Of a stretch of DNA of 64,000 nt, positions 27,311 through 35,445 are shown piece by piece. The stretch spans positions 558,001 to 622,000 of the forward strand of contig NZ_PDUW01000002.1 in NCBI RefSeq assembly GCF_003545815.1. Reading direction: 5' to 3'. The position numbers and the translations under genes were made by a program. This DNA is from Pusillimonas caeni (GTDB lineage Bacteria; Pseudomonadota; Gammaproteobacteria; Burkholderiales; Burkholderiaceae_B). Below the pieces are notes generated by a model. It worked only from the letters and a program-made list of their open reading frames with translations, was not told where the DNA came from and did no database searches. Position 1 is the first letter of the stretch, and every line of letters starts with the position of its first letter.

Positions 27311-28249
27311 ATGAAATACCAGTTGTTCACCTATCTGGGCGCCGCGGGCGAGGCGCGTCCGGGCATCGCGGTCCAGGACCGTCTGTACGATCTGCGCACG
27401 GCCCTGGGCGATGGCGCCCGCTGGGCGTCGGTGGACGAGTTGCTGTCCGACTGGGACCGGGCATCCCGCTCCCTGCGAGAGTTGGCCGGCGGCATCGCGG
27501 CCGATCCGGCCCCGCATTGTGCCGCCGCTCTGGACGGTCCGACCTTTCTGGCGCCCCTGACGCGCTGCGGCGTGGTCTATGCGGCCGGCGCCAATTATCG
27601 GGATCACGTCGAAGCCATGGCGCGGGCGATGAACATGAACCTGGTCACCGACCCGAAATCCCAGGGCATCGAACCCTGGCACTTCATCAAGGCGGGCCAG
27701 GCCACCCTGGCCGCGCATAAAGAAGACGTCGCCATGCCGGGCCACACCGCCCGGCTCGATTGGGAGGCCGAACTCGCCGTCGTGATCGGACGCCGGGCGT
27801 CCCGCGTGCCGCTCGAGCAGGCGCTGCAGCACGTGGCGGGGTATTCGTGCGCCAACGACTTGTCCGCCCGCGACAATCTCAAGCGTGATGCCGTCGATGC
27901 CGGTTCGCCGTTCAAGTTCGACTGGATCGGTCACAAATGCTTCAAGGGTGCGTGCCCCATCGGACCCTTCATCACGCCCGCCGAGTTCGTGGACACGCCC
28001 GAAGACCTTGACATCAAGCTGTGGCTCAACGATGAACTGAAGCAGGACTCCAATACGAGCAACCACCTGTACAGCGTGGCCGAGCAGATCAGCTACCTGA
28101 GCCACAGGCTGGATCTGCTGCCGGGCGACATCCTGCTGACCGGCACGCCCGCCGGCGTCGGCATGGAATCGGGCGTGTTCTTGCAGCGCGGGGACGTGAT
28201 GCGGGTGTGGATAGAAGGATTGGGCGAACTCGAAACACGCATCGTCTGA
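27311..28249 (+). CDS. Fumarylacetoacetate hydrolase (FAH) family protein
   Basis: The 312-residue protein has the FAH domain. The segments are VYAAGANYRDHVEAMARAM, DWEAELAVVIGRRASRVPL with the metal-binding Glu residues, AGYSCANDLSARDN, KCFKGACPIGPFITP, WLNDELKQDSNTSNHLY and LLTGTPAGVGMESG. Family members hydrolyse acylpyruvates (fumarylpyruvate, acetylpyruvate) or decarboxylate or hydrate ring-cleavage products. It lies in a series with an extradiol-type protein, so it most likely processes the cleaved ring. The exact substrate is unknown. Confidence 0.88.
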   Translation: MKYQLFTYLGAAGEARPGIAVQDRLYDLRTALGDGARWASVDELLSDWDRASRSLRELAGGIAADPAPHCAAALDGPTFLAPLTRCGVVYAAGANYRDHVEAMARAMNMNLVTDPKSQGIEPWHFIKAGQATLAAHKEDVAMPGHTARLDWEAELAVVIGRRASRVPLEQALQHVAGYSCANDLSARDNLKRDAVDAGSPFKFDWIGHKCFKGACPIGPFITPAEFVDTPEDLDIKLWLNDELKQDSNTSNHLYSVAEQISYLSHRLDLLPGDILLTGTPAGVGMESGVFLQRGDVMRVWIEGLGELETRIV

Positions 28250-28327
28250 TCCGGCCGCGTCAGGCCGACGCAGCGGGGCAGGCCGGAAGGCACTTAAAAC
28301 ACTATCAGAAAGAACGGGAGACAAATC

Positions 28328-29500
28328 ATGAAAACACAATTCAAGCTGGCCGCTTTGGCGCTTACCCTTGCCGGCGCCTTGCCCGCCGCCGCGGCGGCGG
28401 ATGTCAAGGTGGGCTTCATGGCGACCTTGTCGGGGCCTTCGGCCGCCGTCGGGCAGGATCAGCTCGATGGCTTCCAGCTGGCGCTCGAACAGCTCGGAGG
28501 CAAGCTGGGCGGCGTGCCCGCCACGCTGATCATCGAAGACGACCACCAGAAGCCCGACACCGCCCTGAACGGCGCGGCGCGGCTGATCGAACGCGAGAAC
28601 GTCGACGTGGTGACCGGCCTGACCTTCGCCCATGTGCTGATGGCCCTGCAGCCCAAGATCGCCGAGACCGACGTGCCCTTCATCGGCACGGTGGCGGGGC
28701 CCTCGCCCACGGCCGGCAAACTGTGCAAGCCCAATCTCTTCATTACCTCGTGGCAAAGCGATACGCCCGCCGAGGCCATGGGCGAGTACCTGCAAGACCA
28801 GAACGTGAAGCGGGTAAGCCTGTTGACTCCCAATTTCGTGGGCGGCAAGGACAAGCTGGCCGGCTTCAAGCAGACCTACAAGGGCGAGGTGGCCGACGAA
28901 ATCTATACACCCCTGAATCAGCTGGACTTTTCGGCCGAACTCACGCAAGTGTCTTCGTCCAACCCCGACGCGGTCTTCATGTTCTATCCGGGCGCGCTGG
29001 CCATCAGCTTTGTGCGGCAATACCGCCAAGCCGGCCTGGCCGACAAGTACCCGCTTTACTCGGCCAACTCCATCGAGGGCGCGGGGGTGGCGGCCATGGG
29101 CGACGCGGTGTTCGGCTCCATCGTGGTCGACACCTGGACCCCGGGCATCGAGACCCAGCGCTCCAAAGAATTCGTCGCCGCCTACGAGAAGAAGTACGGC
29201 CGCCTGCCGTCGGCCTATGCGGCGTTTACCTATGACGCCGCGATGCTGCTGGATGCGGCGGTTGCGTCACTGAACGGCGACGTTTCCGACAAGAAAGCCT
29301 TCAACGCGGCCATCAAGAACGCCAAGTTCGAGTCGCTGCGCGGCGATTTCCGCTTCGGCAACAACAACTACCCGGTGCAGAGCTACCACGTGTTCGAGAT
29401 CGTCAAGGGCGAAGACGGCAAGGCGCAGTTCAAGACGATCGCCAAGGACGTGCTCAAGAACCAGCCTGATTCGTACGCCGGCGAGTGCGCGATGAGCTGA
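28328..29500 (+). CDS. ABC transporter substrate-binding protein (LivK type), paralogue of the one at 12881
   Basis: This 390-residue periplasmic protein has a signal peptide ending AAAA near residue 24 and a mature start VKVGFMATLSGPSAAVGQDQ. It shares long identical blocks with the protein at 12881 and has the same length. It follows the FAH hydrolase after 78 nt with its own GGGAGACA ribosome site. It is the natural partner for LivHMGF at 20561-23959, which has no binding protein inside its own set. Confidence 0.9.
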   Translation: MKTQFKLAALALTLAGALPAAAAADVKVGFMATLSGPSAAVGQDQLDGFQLALEQLGGKLGGVPATLIIEDDHQKPDTALNGAARLIERENVDVVTGLTFAHVLMALQPKIAETDVPFIGTVAGPSPTAGKLCKPNLFITSWQSDTPAEAMGEYLQDQNVKRVSLLTPNFVGGKDKLAGFKQTYKGEVADEIYTPLNQLDFSAELTQVSSSNPDAVFMFYPGALAISFVRQYRQAGLADKYPLYSANSIEGAGVAAMGDAVFGSIVVDTWTPGIETQRSKEFVAAYEKKYGRLPSAYAAFTYDAAMLLDAAVASLNGDVSDKKAFNAAIKNAKFESLRGDFRFGNNNYPVQSYHVFEIVKGEDGKAQFKTIAKDVLKNQPDSYAGECAMS

Positions 29501-29518
29501 CGCCGGACGGGACCTCCA

Positions 29519-30502
29519 TCATGAATAGCGGCCGAAGGCCTGGACGATGGCGGTCCGGTCCAGGCCGCACGCCGCGCAGGCGCCCAGCAGTATGCGGGCC
29601 TTGTGCGGCGAGAGCCAGCCGGCCGGAATCAGCCCTTGCTCGATCAGGCCCATCTCAGAGCCGGGGAAGTGGTACGTATTGCGGAAGATCCGGCCCCCGG
29701 CCACCCTGGACGCCAGGACGACCGGCATCCTGCCGGCCAGGCGGCCTAGCGGTTCGACGAAATGCGCGGGCACGTGCCCGGCGCCCATGGCCTCCACCAC
29801 CAGGCCGGCGTAGCCCAGATCGGCTGCGGCCTCGAGCAAGGCCGTGGAATCGTCCATGCCCACCTTGATGACGGCGACCGGCGGCAATGCGCCCTCGGGA
29901 GCGGGAAGATGGAAACGCTGTACCGGCCGCCGCAGGATCTCCACCGTCGATTCATTGAAATAGCCCACCGGCCCTCCGTCCAGCGTCTGAAAGGCGGATG
30001 GGAGGCCTTTGTGCATCTTCTCGACAGCGCGAGCAAGATGGATTTCGTCATTGAGCGTCACCAGTACGCCCATGCCCCGGGCCCGGGGCGCCGCCGCGAC
30101 GCTGATGGCCGCAAGGAGATTGGCCGGTCCGTCCGCGCCGGCCGACGACGCGTTGCGCATCGCACCGGTGAACACGATGGGCTCCTCGCCTTCATGCAGA
30201 AGGTCGCAGAAGAAGCTGCTTTCGTCGATGGTGTCCGTTCCCTGGACGACCACAGTGCCCGCAAAGCCGCGCTGCGCCGCAGCCCGGGCCGACTGCACCA
30301 CGCCTTTCAACTCTTCGTAGGTCAAAGAAGCCCCCGGCTTGAGAAACGGGGTCTCGACCGTCACGTCGGCAATCTGGCGCAAGGCCGGAAGGCACTGCAT
30401 CAAAGCCTCTCCCGCGAGAGAAGGCGCGACGCCGCCCTCGGGCGTTGAAGTCATCGTAATGGTGCCGCCAAGGACGATGACTTGTACCTGGGTGTTTGAC
30501 AT
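29519..30502 (-). CDS. Asparaginase family amidohydrolase
   Basis: The 327-residue protein has the first catalytic Thr in VLGGTITM (residues 10-17), the second in VVVQGTDTIDESSFF, and GADGPANLLAAI, all marks of type I/II asparaginases. It lacks an obvious signal peptide, so it is likely cytoplasmic. It lies 80 nt downstream of a GntR gene on the same strand and faces away from a TRAP transport operon. A role in releasing ammonia from an amide compound imported by that system is possible. Asparagine itself is not assured as substrate. Confidence 0.88.
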   Translation of the reverse strand: MSNTQVQVIVLGGTITMTSTPEGGVAPSLAGEALMQCLPALRQIADVTVETPFLKPGASLTYEELKGVVQSARAAAQRGFAGTVVVQGTDTIDESSFFCDLLHEGEEPIVFTGAMRNASSAGADGPANLLAAISVAAAPRARGMGVLVTLNDEIHLARAVEKMHKGLPSAFQTLDGGPVGYFNESTVEILRRPVQRFHLPAPEGALPPVAVIKVGMDDSTALLEAAADLGYAGLVVEAMGAGHVPAHFVEPLGRLAGRMPVVLASRVAGGRIFRNTYHFPGSEMGLIEQGLIPAGWLSPHKARILLGACAACGLDRTAIVQAFGRYS

Positions 30503-30582
30503 GAAAGGCTCCGATTGTCGTATGCATGGAATGCCGCTCAGCCGCCTGGCTCGATCCGGCCAGGCAGTCGCGCGGCACCGCT

Positions 30583-31299
30583 TTACGTGATTTCAGGCAA
30601 GACCTTGAGCACGACCTTGTAGGTGCTTTCGATATGGTTGCGGCTCGCAGCCAGGGCTTCTTCGAGATTTCGATCGAGCAGCGCGTCGACCATGCGCTGA
30701 TGCTCTGTATGGTCATCGCGATACGGCATGCCGTGTGTAACGGCTATCTGCCGATAGCGGTGTGCCTGATCGAACAGCAATTGCCAGAAATAGAGCAGCC
30801 ATTCGCTGTCGCAGCCCTCGACGATGCTGAAGTGGAAGTCGCGGTGCGCGCTGTCCCAGGCGGGGGAGACGAGACCCGTGTCCGGGTCGATGGCCTTGCG
30901 GCGAGAGAGGCGATGAAAGTTGGCGATGATTCTGGCCTCCCAGTCTTCGTTGCTGCGCTCCATGGCGCGCGTCAACGCAAGGGCCTCGATTTCGATACGG
31001 CGCTGAATGGTGTCCTGGAGTTTTTCAAGGGTGACGGGCGCAACGCGAAAGCCGCGTTGGCCATTGACCTCGACCAGTCCCTCTCCGGTAAGGCGGGTGA
31101 GCGCTTCGCGCAAGGGGGTGAAGCCTATGCCCAAGCTGACTTTGAGGCCCTCCAGCCTCAAGGGCGTGCCGGGGGCCAGCTGGCCCGCAATGATCTTCTT
31201 CTTGAGTTCGGTGAATGCTGTTTCGGCGAGCGTCGGGTTGCCCAGCGAAGCATTGTCAGTGGCACGGGATGCCGGCGCTGTGCTCGAAGCCTTGGCCAT
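30583..31299 (-). CDS. GntR family transcriptional regulator (FCD type)
   Basis: The 238-residue protein has a winged helix (AFTELKKKIIAGQLAPGTPL, then GIGFTPLREALTRLTGEGLV) and a helical FCD domain with DSAHRDFHFSIVEG and the metal-site histidines of that fold (HTEHQRMVDALL). The ATG at 31299 has AAAGGA upstream; the ATG at 31314 has no ribosome site. It is divergent from the TRAP operon at 31443. A 14-bp palindrome just before that operon is a likely operator. Confidence 0.88.
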   Translation of the reverse strand: MAKASSTAPASRATDNASLGNPTLAETAFTELKKKIIAGQLAPGTPLRLEGLKVSLGIGFTPLREALTRLTGEGLVEVNGQRGFRVAPVTLEKLQDTIQRRIEIEALALTRAMERSNEDWEARIIANFHRLSRRKAIDPDTGLVSPAWDSAHRDFHFSIVEGCDSEWLLYFWQLLFDQAHRYRQIAVTHGMPYRDDHTEHQRMVDALLDRNLEEALAASRNHIESTYKVVLKVLPEIT

Positions 31300-31365
31300 G
31301 GAACGTCCTTTCATATATGGATAAACGTATATTTTCGGTCAAATTATACAAAAAATAATTTATGG

Positions 31366-31394
31366 TTGAATGCTTGAAAAGTTTTCGCTAGACT
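31366..31394 (+). promoter_or_regulatory. Sigma-70-like promoter of the TRAP operon
   Basis: TTGAAT at 31366-31371 and TAGACT at 31389-31394 are separated by exactly 17 nt. Transcription would start near 31401, about 40 nt before the dctP-like ATG. Confidence 0.6.
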
Positions 31395-31417
31395 AGCACA
31401 ACAACGAAAAACAACTA

Positions 31418-31431
31418 GTTTATATATAAAC
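31418..31431. promoter_or_regulatory. Perfect 14-bp palindrome, probable GntR operator
   Basis: GTTTATATATAAAC lies between the predicted start point and the ribosome site GGAGG of the TRAP operon, where a repressor would block elongation. Related ATAAAC-containing sequence occurs at 31320-31327 next to the GntR gene, which suggests autoregulation. Confidence 0.6.
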
Positions 31432-31442
31432 ATGGAGGCAAT

Positions 31443-32459
31443 ATGTGGAAAGAGCTTAGTCGAGCGGCGAAGGCGCTCGCATATGGGGTCTTGGTGTTGT
31501 CCTGCCTGCTCGGGCATAGTGCAAAGGCGGAAGCGCCGATCGTGCTTAAAGGCATGACGCCATGGACTCAGGACTACGACTTGAGTCAGTCTTTTTTCAT
31601 TTTCAGAGACTTGGTACACGAAAAGCTGGGAGACCGGGTAAAGATCGAATACCTGGGCGGGCCTGAAGTTACACAGGCGGCCAATCAATTCGCCGCTCTG
31701 CAAAATGGGGTCGTGGACGTTCTACTGGGCGCGGCCGCCTATTACCGCGGGGAGGTGCCGCTGGCCGCGGCGGTGCAGTTCACCACGCTGCTGCCTTCCG
31801 AACTAAGGAAGTCGGGGTATTTCGATCTGATGCGGCGTATTCACGCCGACGCCGGGGTGGTGTACCTGGCCAATACGTCCGGCGGAAACCAATTTCGCAT
31901 GTACTTGCGCAAGCCCATCGACAAGCCGGATTTCTCCGGCTTGCGCCTGCGCGGTTCGCCTGCCCAGCTACCAATGATCCGCGCCCTGGGTGGTTCTCCC
32001 ATGAGCATTGCCCCTGACGACGTCTACACGGCCCTCGAGCGCAACGTGATCGACGGTTTTGGCTGGACCTACACCGGCATCGACGTCTATGGATGGCACG
32101 AGGTCACCAAGTACGTGGTCAATCATCCTTTCTATTCGTTGGATGGGGCGATCTTGTTCAGCAAGGCCGCGTGGGAAAAGCTTCCTGAAGATGTGCGGCA
32201 AGAGATGGAGAAGCTGGCACCCGAACTTGAGCTGCGCATAGAGGCCCAGATGAAGGAGCGGCTTCAGAACGAAGACAAGCGTCTGGCCGACATGGGCCTG
32301 GAATTCATCACTTTCTCGGATGAGGACGCGCGTTATTTTCTCGACACCACGATGAAAGCGGGCTGGGACGAATTCATACGTCAGAACGCGGCTGTCTTCG
32401 AAAAAGACAAGGAGCTCGCTGAGCAATTGCAACGTACCGGAAATCGCTCGGGTTCCTGA
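31443..32459 (+). CDS. TRAP transporter solute-binding protein (DctP family)
   Basis: The 338-residue periplasmic protein has a signal peptide ending SAKAEA near residue 30. DctP family features follow: VKIEYLGGPEVTQAANQFAA, KPIDKPDFSGLRLRGSPAQL, ALGGSPMSIAPDDVYTALER, and NVIDGFGWTYTG. The Arg in LRLRGS is the residue that normally binds a carboxylate, so the ligand is probably a carboxylic acid. GGAGG precedes the ATG. It is first in an operon with both membrane subunits and four catabolic or unknown genes. Confidence 0.92.
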   Translation: MWKELSRAAKALAYGVLVLSCLLGHSAKAEAPIVLKGMTPWTQDYDLSQSFFIFRDLVHEKLGDRVKIEYLGGPEVTQAANQFAALQNGVVDVLLGAAAYYRGEVPLAAAVQFTTLLPSELRKSGYFDLMRRIHADAGVVYLANTSGGNQFRMYLRKPIDKPDFSGLRLRGSPAQLPMIRALGGSPMSIAPDDVYTALERNVIDGFGWTYTGIDVYGWHEVTKYVVNHPFYSLDGAILFSKAAWEKLPEDVRQEMEKLAPELELRIEAQMKERLQNEDKRLADMGLEFITFSDEDARYFLDTTMKAGWDEFIRQNAAVFEKDKELAEQLQRTGNRSGS

Positions 32460-32482
32460 GCCGCCCGATCTGGGGAAAAAGC

Positions 32483-33001
32483 ATGATGTCTCTTGCTTAC
32501 CATCGCCTGCTGGATGTGCTGGGCGGACTGGCTGCCGTTCTCGTTTTTCTCGTGATGATGGGAATCTCGGTCGATGTATTTACCCGCTATATAACGGGCC
32601 GGTCCATAACATGGATGTTTGAAGTTTCCGAGTACGCCTTGCTTTATATCCCTTGCTTGGGCATGGCTTGGCTGGCCAGGGAAAGCGGGCATATAGCCAT
32701 TACCACGTTCGTGGAGAAGTGCGATCCGGGCGTCCGGCGGGGGCTGTTGCTATCGACCACCGCCGCCTGCGCGCTGGTTTGCGGGCTGGTGGCCTACTGG
32801 GGGGCGGTGGTGCTCGCCGATCGCATTGCCCGGAATGCCGTATCGATTCAAGCAATAGAGGTCCCCGACTACCTGATTTACTGGGTCATCCCATTTGGTT
32901 TCGGTCTGGCGGCGATCGAGTTCGTGCTTCAGCTATGGCGCGGTCCCTGCGAGCAGAAGGACGAAAGCAACGGGATGGGGGGCGACAATGGCCTGGTATG
33001 A
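32483..33001 (+). CDS. TRAP transporter small permease (DctQ family)
   Basis: The 172-residue protein has four hydrophobic segments near residues 10-35, 48-68, 85-110 and 125-150. It also has the family pattern VDVFTRYITGRSITWMFEVS. It associates with the large permease to form a sodium-driven importer. The gene overlaps the start of the large permease by 14 nt. Confidence 0.88.
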   Translation: MMSLAYHRLLDVLGGLAAVLVFLVMMGISVDVFTRYITGRSITWMFEVSEYALLYIPCLGMAWLARESGHIAITTFVEKCDPGVRRGLLLSTTAACALVCGLVAYWGAVVLADRIARNAVSIQAIEVPDYLIYWVIPFGFGLAAIEFVLQLWRGPCEQKDESNGMGGDNGLV

Positions 33002-34304
33002 AACGTTGACCCTCATTTTCGGCGCTGTATTGGCCCTGCTCGGCATCGGCATGCCGGTGGCTTTCGCCCTGGCCGCGGTGACCTTGGGGGGCATCTATCT
33101 CACTCAGGGTTGGGGCGGGCCGTTCCAGTCCTATGTGCTCAGTGTCAAGTCGTCCCTGAGCGTGTTTTCGCTGCTGCCGGTTCCCTTGTTCGTATTGATG
33201 GGGGAGATCCTGTGGCATTCCAAGATAGCCGGCAGGGCGTTGAAGTCGCTGGATATCGCAATGGGGCGGTTGCCAGGACGCCTGAGCTTGCTGACCATAG
33301 CGAGCGGCACCCTGTTCTCGACCCTGAGCGGGTCCACCATGGCCAACACCGCCTTGCTGGGCCGCCTGCTGGTGCCTGAGCTGATGCAGCGCAAATACAG
33401 CGGTGCGATGTCCATGGGCCCCATCATGGCGTCGGGTGCGCTGTCCATGCTCATCCCGCCCAGCGCCCTGGCGGTGATTTTTGCCTCGGTGGCCAAGATA
33501 TCCATCGGAAAGCTCCTGATCGCGCTCATCTTGCCGGGCATTATGCTGGCCGTGCTGTATGCGGTATTTGTAATCGGGGTGGCGATCAAGTTTCCGGCGC
33601 TCGCCCCTTCGTACCAGGTCGAGCGCGCAACCCTGGGCGTCAAGCTCAAGGGCCTGTTCGCCAACGTCCTGCCCCTGACGCTGGTCATCATCCTGGTTAT
33701 AGGCGTCATATTCGCCGGCATCGCGACTCCGACCGAAGCGGCCGCCGTAGGGGCGCTCGCCTCTTTTTGCCTGGCGGCGGCCTATGGCGGTCTGAGCGTA
33801 CGTGCTGTCTGGAACTCGTTGATAGACACCGTCCGCATCTCGGTAATGATGTTGACGATTCTTGCTTCGGCCATTGCTTTCAGCCAGCTGCTTGCCTTCA
33901 CCGGCGCGAGCCGGGGATTGCTGAATTTCGTCGTGGCCGGAGACCAGTCGCCGATGATGTTCGTCATCTTGACGATGCTGCTGCTTCTTGTGCTGGGCAT
34001 GTTCCTGGAACAGATCGCGATCATGATGGTGACGCTTCCCATCCTGATGCCTATCATCGCAGCCCTGCATCTCGATCCGATCTGGTTCGCGGTACTGATG
34101 CTCATCAACCTGGAGATTGCGTTGATGACGCCGCCCTTCGGGATGCTGCTGTTCGTCATGCGCAGCGTCACGCCGCCATCCATCACCATGACCGCGATCT
34201 GGCGTTCGGTCATTCCCTACATGCTGATCAACCTGCTCGTCATCGGCTTGATCATGTTGATTCCTGCGATAGCCACTTACCTGCCGAAACTCGCATTCGG
34301 CTGA
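32988..34304 (+). CDS. TRAP transporter large permease (DctM family)
   Basis: The 438-residue membrane protein has a dozen hydrophobic segments and the DctM landmarks FVLMGEILWHSKIAGRALKS, GTLFSTLSGSTMANTALLGR, GPIMASGALSMLIPPSALAV and GIATPTEAAAVGALASF. It forms the ion-coupled channel of the TRAP system. The ATG at 32988, preceded by GGGGGGCG, starts inside the dctQ-like gene. The substrate must be judged from the enzymes encoded downstream. Confidence 0.93.
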   Translation: MAWYETLTLIFGAVLALLGIGMPVAFALAAVTLGGIYLTQGWGGPFQSYVLSVKSSLSVFSLLPVPLFVLMGEILWHSKIAGRALKSLDIAMGRLPGRLSLLTIASGTLFSTLSGSTMANTALLGRLLVPELMQRKYSGAMSMGPIMASGALSMLIPPSALAVIFASVAKISIGKLLIALILPGIMLAVLYAVFVIGVAIKFPALAPSYQVERATLGVKLKGLFANVLPLTLVIILVIGVIFAGIATPTEAAAVGALASFCLAAAYGGLSVRAVWNSLIDTVRISVMMLTILASAIAFSQLLAFTGASRGLLNFVVAGDQSPMMFVILTMLLLLVLGMFLEQIAIMMVTLPILMPIIAALHLDPIWFAVLMLINLEIALMTPPFGMLLFVMRSVTPPSITMTAIWRSVIPYMLINLLVIGLIMLIPAIATYLPKLAFG

Positions 34305-34323
34305 ACAACCACGGAGAGAGGAA

Positions 34324-34476
34324 ATGAATAGTCTGCAAGTGCCATTTACGAGCCAGCAAATGGTTCTGCTCAAGATGCTGTATGACGAATCGGGCCGGAC
34401 CGACGGCTTGGACGCCATGATTCTGGAGATGTTCAGATCGTTTGCGCGCCAGACTCTGGGGAGGGATTGCAAATGA
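34324..34476 (+). CDS. Small conserved-position protein of unknown function (50 residues)
   Basis: A frame of 50 residues begins MNSLQVPFTSQQMVLLKMLY and ends RDCK. It has the ribosome site GAGAGGAA 2 nt before its ATG, and its stop TGA overlaps the ATG of the following DUF1989 gene (ATGA). These signals make it a real operon member even though it is short. It is predicted helical, amphipathic and soluble, with no signal peptide or metal motif. I do not recognise a family. It may be a small subunit or chaperone of the DUF1989 protein. Confidence 0.6.
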   Translation: MNSLQVPFTSQQMVLLKMLYDESGRTDGLDAMILEMFRSFARQTLGRDCK

Positions 34477-35444
34477 ACCCGGCAAAGTACGGAGACGCCA
34501 CGTACTCGGACGTGATGCAGCCTGTGACCGGCAGGGCGATTCCGCTCAAGGCGGGGCAAACGCTGCACATCACGCTGGTAGAGGGCGCTCAATGCGTCGA
34601 CTTCAATTGTTTCAATCTCGAGGACTATCGCGAGCGGATGTCGGTAGGGCATATGCGGCGCACCGGGTTCCGCGCCCATGTCGGCTCGATCATCTGGAGC
34701 AATCCTCCGCGCTACAACCCCATGATGGTCATCCTCGAGAAACCGGACACCTGCCTCACGGACCTGCTGGCGGCGCGGTGTCACGCTACGCAATTCGAGA
34801 AAGAAAGACGTTACCCCGGCGTGCACACCAACTGCCAGGACACTCTGGCGGAGGCCATCGCCGAATACGGCCTGACGCCCGACGACGTGCACGACTCGCT
34901 CAATTTCTGGATGAACACGGGCTGGGACGACCAGGGAAACTTCATCCCGAATGTGCGCCGCAACACGGGAAAGAAAGGCGACACGGTGGTGCTGATGGCG
35001 CTGATGGACGTACTGGCGGTACCGAACGTATGTGGTTCGGGCGATGTGTCCAACACGTCGAATTACTGGTTCAATCCTGTCGGCGTCGAAGTGCGCGACA
35101 AAACGGAATACACGGGGCGGGTGCTGGAACAGTTGCGCCGCAAGCATACCGGATACATCAACCAGCGTCGGCCGGAGCAGTTCAAGGTCCGGCATAAAGA
35201 GCAGGATCGGCGCTGCATCAAGGACCCCGACTACAAGCCGGAGTATGTCAACTTCCCGATCAAGAAAGAGGAGCTGTCGTTCGAGCTGACGCAAGGAGAC
35301 CGGGACAACATCCGGACGCTGCGTCGGAGAGGCTTCGGCGGGACCGACGAAGAAGTGTTCCGATCCGCAGTCATGACTTGGTATACCCGCAACAGCAGTC
35401 CTCAGATTGCACCCGAGTTGCTCGATATTGAGATAGGAGGATGA
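34473..35444 (+). CDS. DUF1989 (urea carboxylase-associated) family protein
   Basis: The 323-residue protein has the pattern of this family: a beta-rich start IPLKAGQTLHITLVEGAQCV, the cysteine in GAQCVDFNCFN, RRTGFRAHVGSIIWS, GVHTNCQDTLAEAIAEYGL, and PNVCGSGDVSNTSNYWF. Some members (CgdA/CgdB) act as carboxyguanidine deiminases. Others sit beside urea carboxylase or amino-acid genes without a known reaction. Here there is no urea carboxylase. Coupling to a TRAP importer and a creatinase-like gene suggests an amide, ureido or guanidino substrate, which is inference. Confidence 0.8.
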   Translation: MNPAKYGDATYSDVMQPVTGRAIPLKAGQTLHITLVEGAQCVDFNCFNLEDYRERMSVGHMRRTGFRAHVGSIIWSNPPRYNPMMVILEKPDTCLTDLLAARCHATQFEKERRYPGVHTNCQDTLAEAIAEYGLTPDDVHDSLNFWMNTGWDDQGNFIPNVRRNTGKKGDTVVLMALMDVLAVPNVCGSGDVSNTSNYWFNPVGVEVRDKTEYTGRVLEQLRRKHTGYINQRRPEQFKVRHKEQDRRCIKDPDYKPEYVNFPIKKEELSFELTQGDRDNIRTLRRRGFGGTDEEVFRSAVMTWYTRNSSPQIAPELLDIEIGG

Positions 35445-35445
35445 T

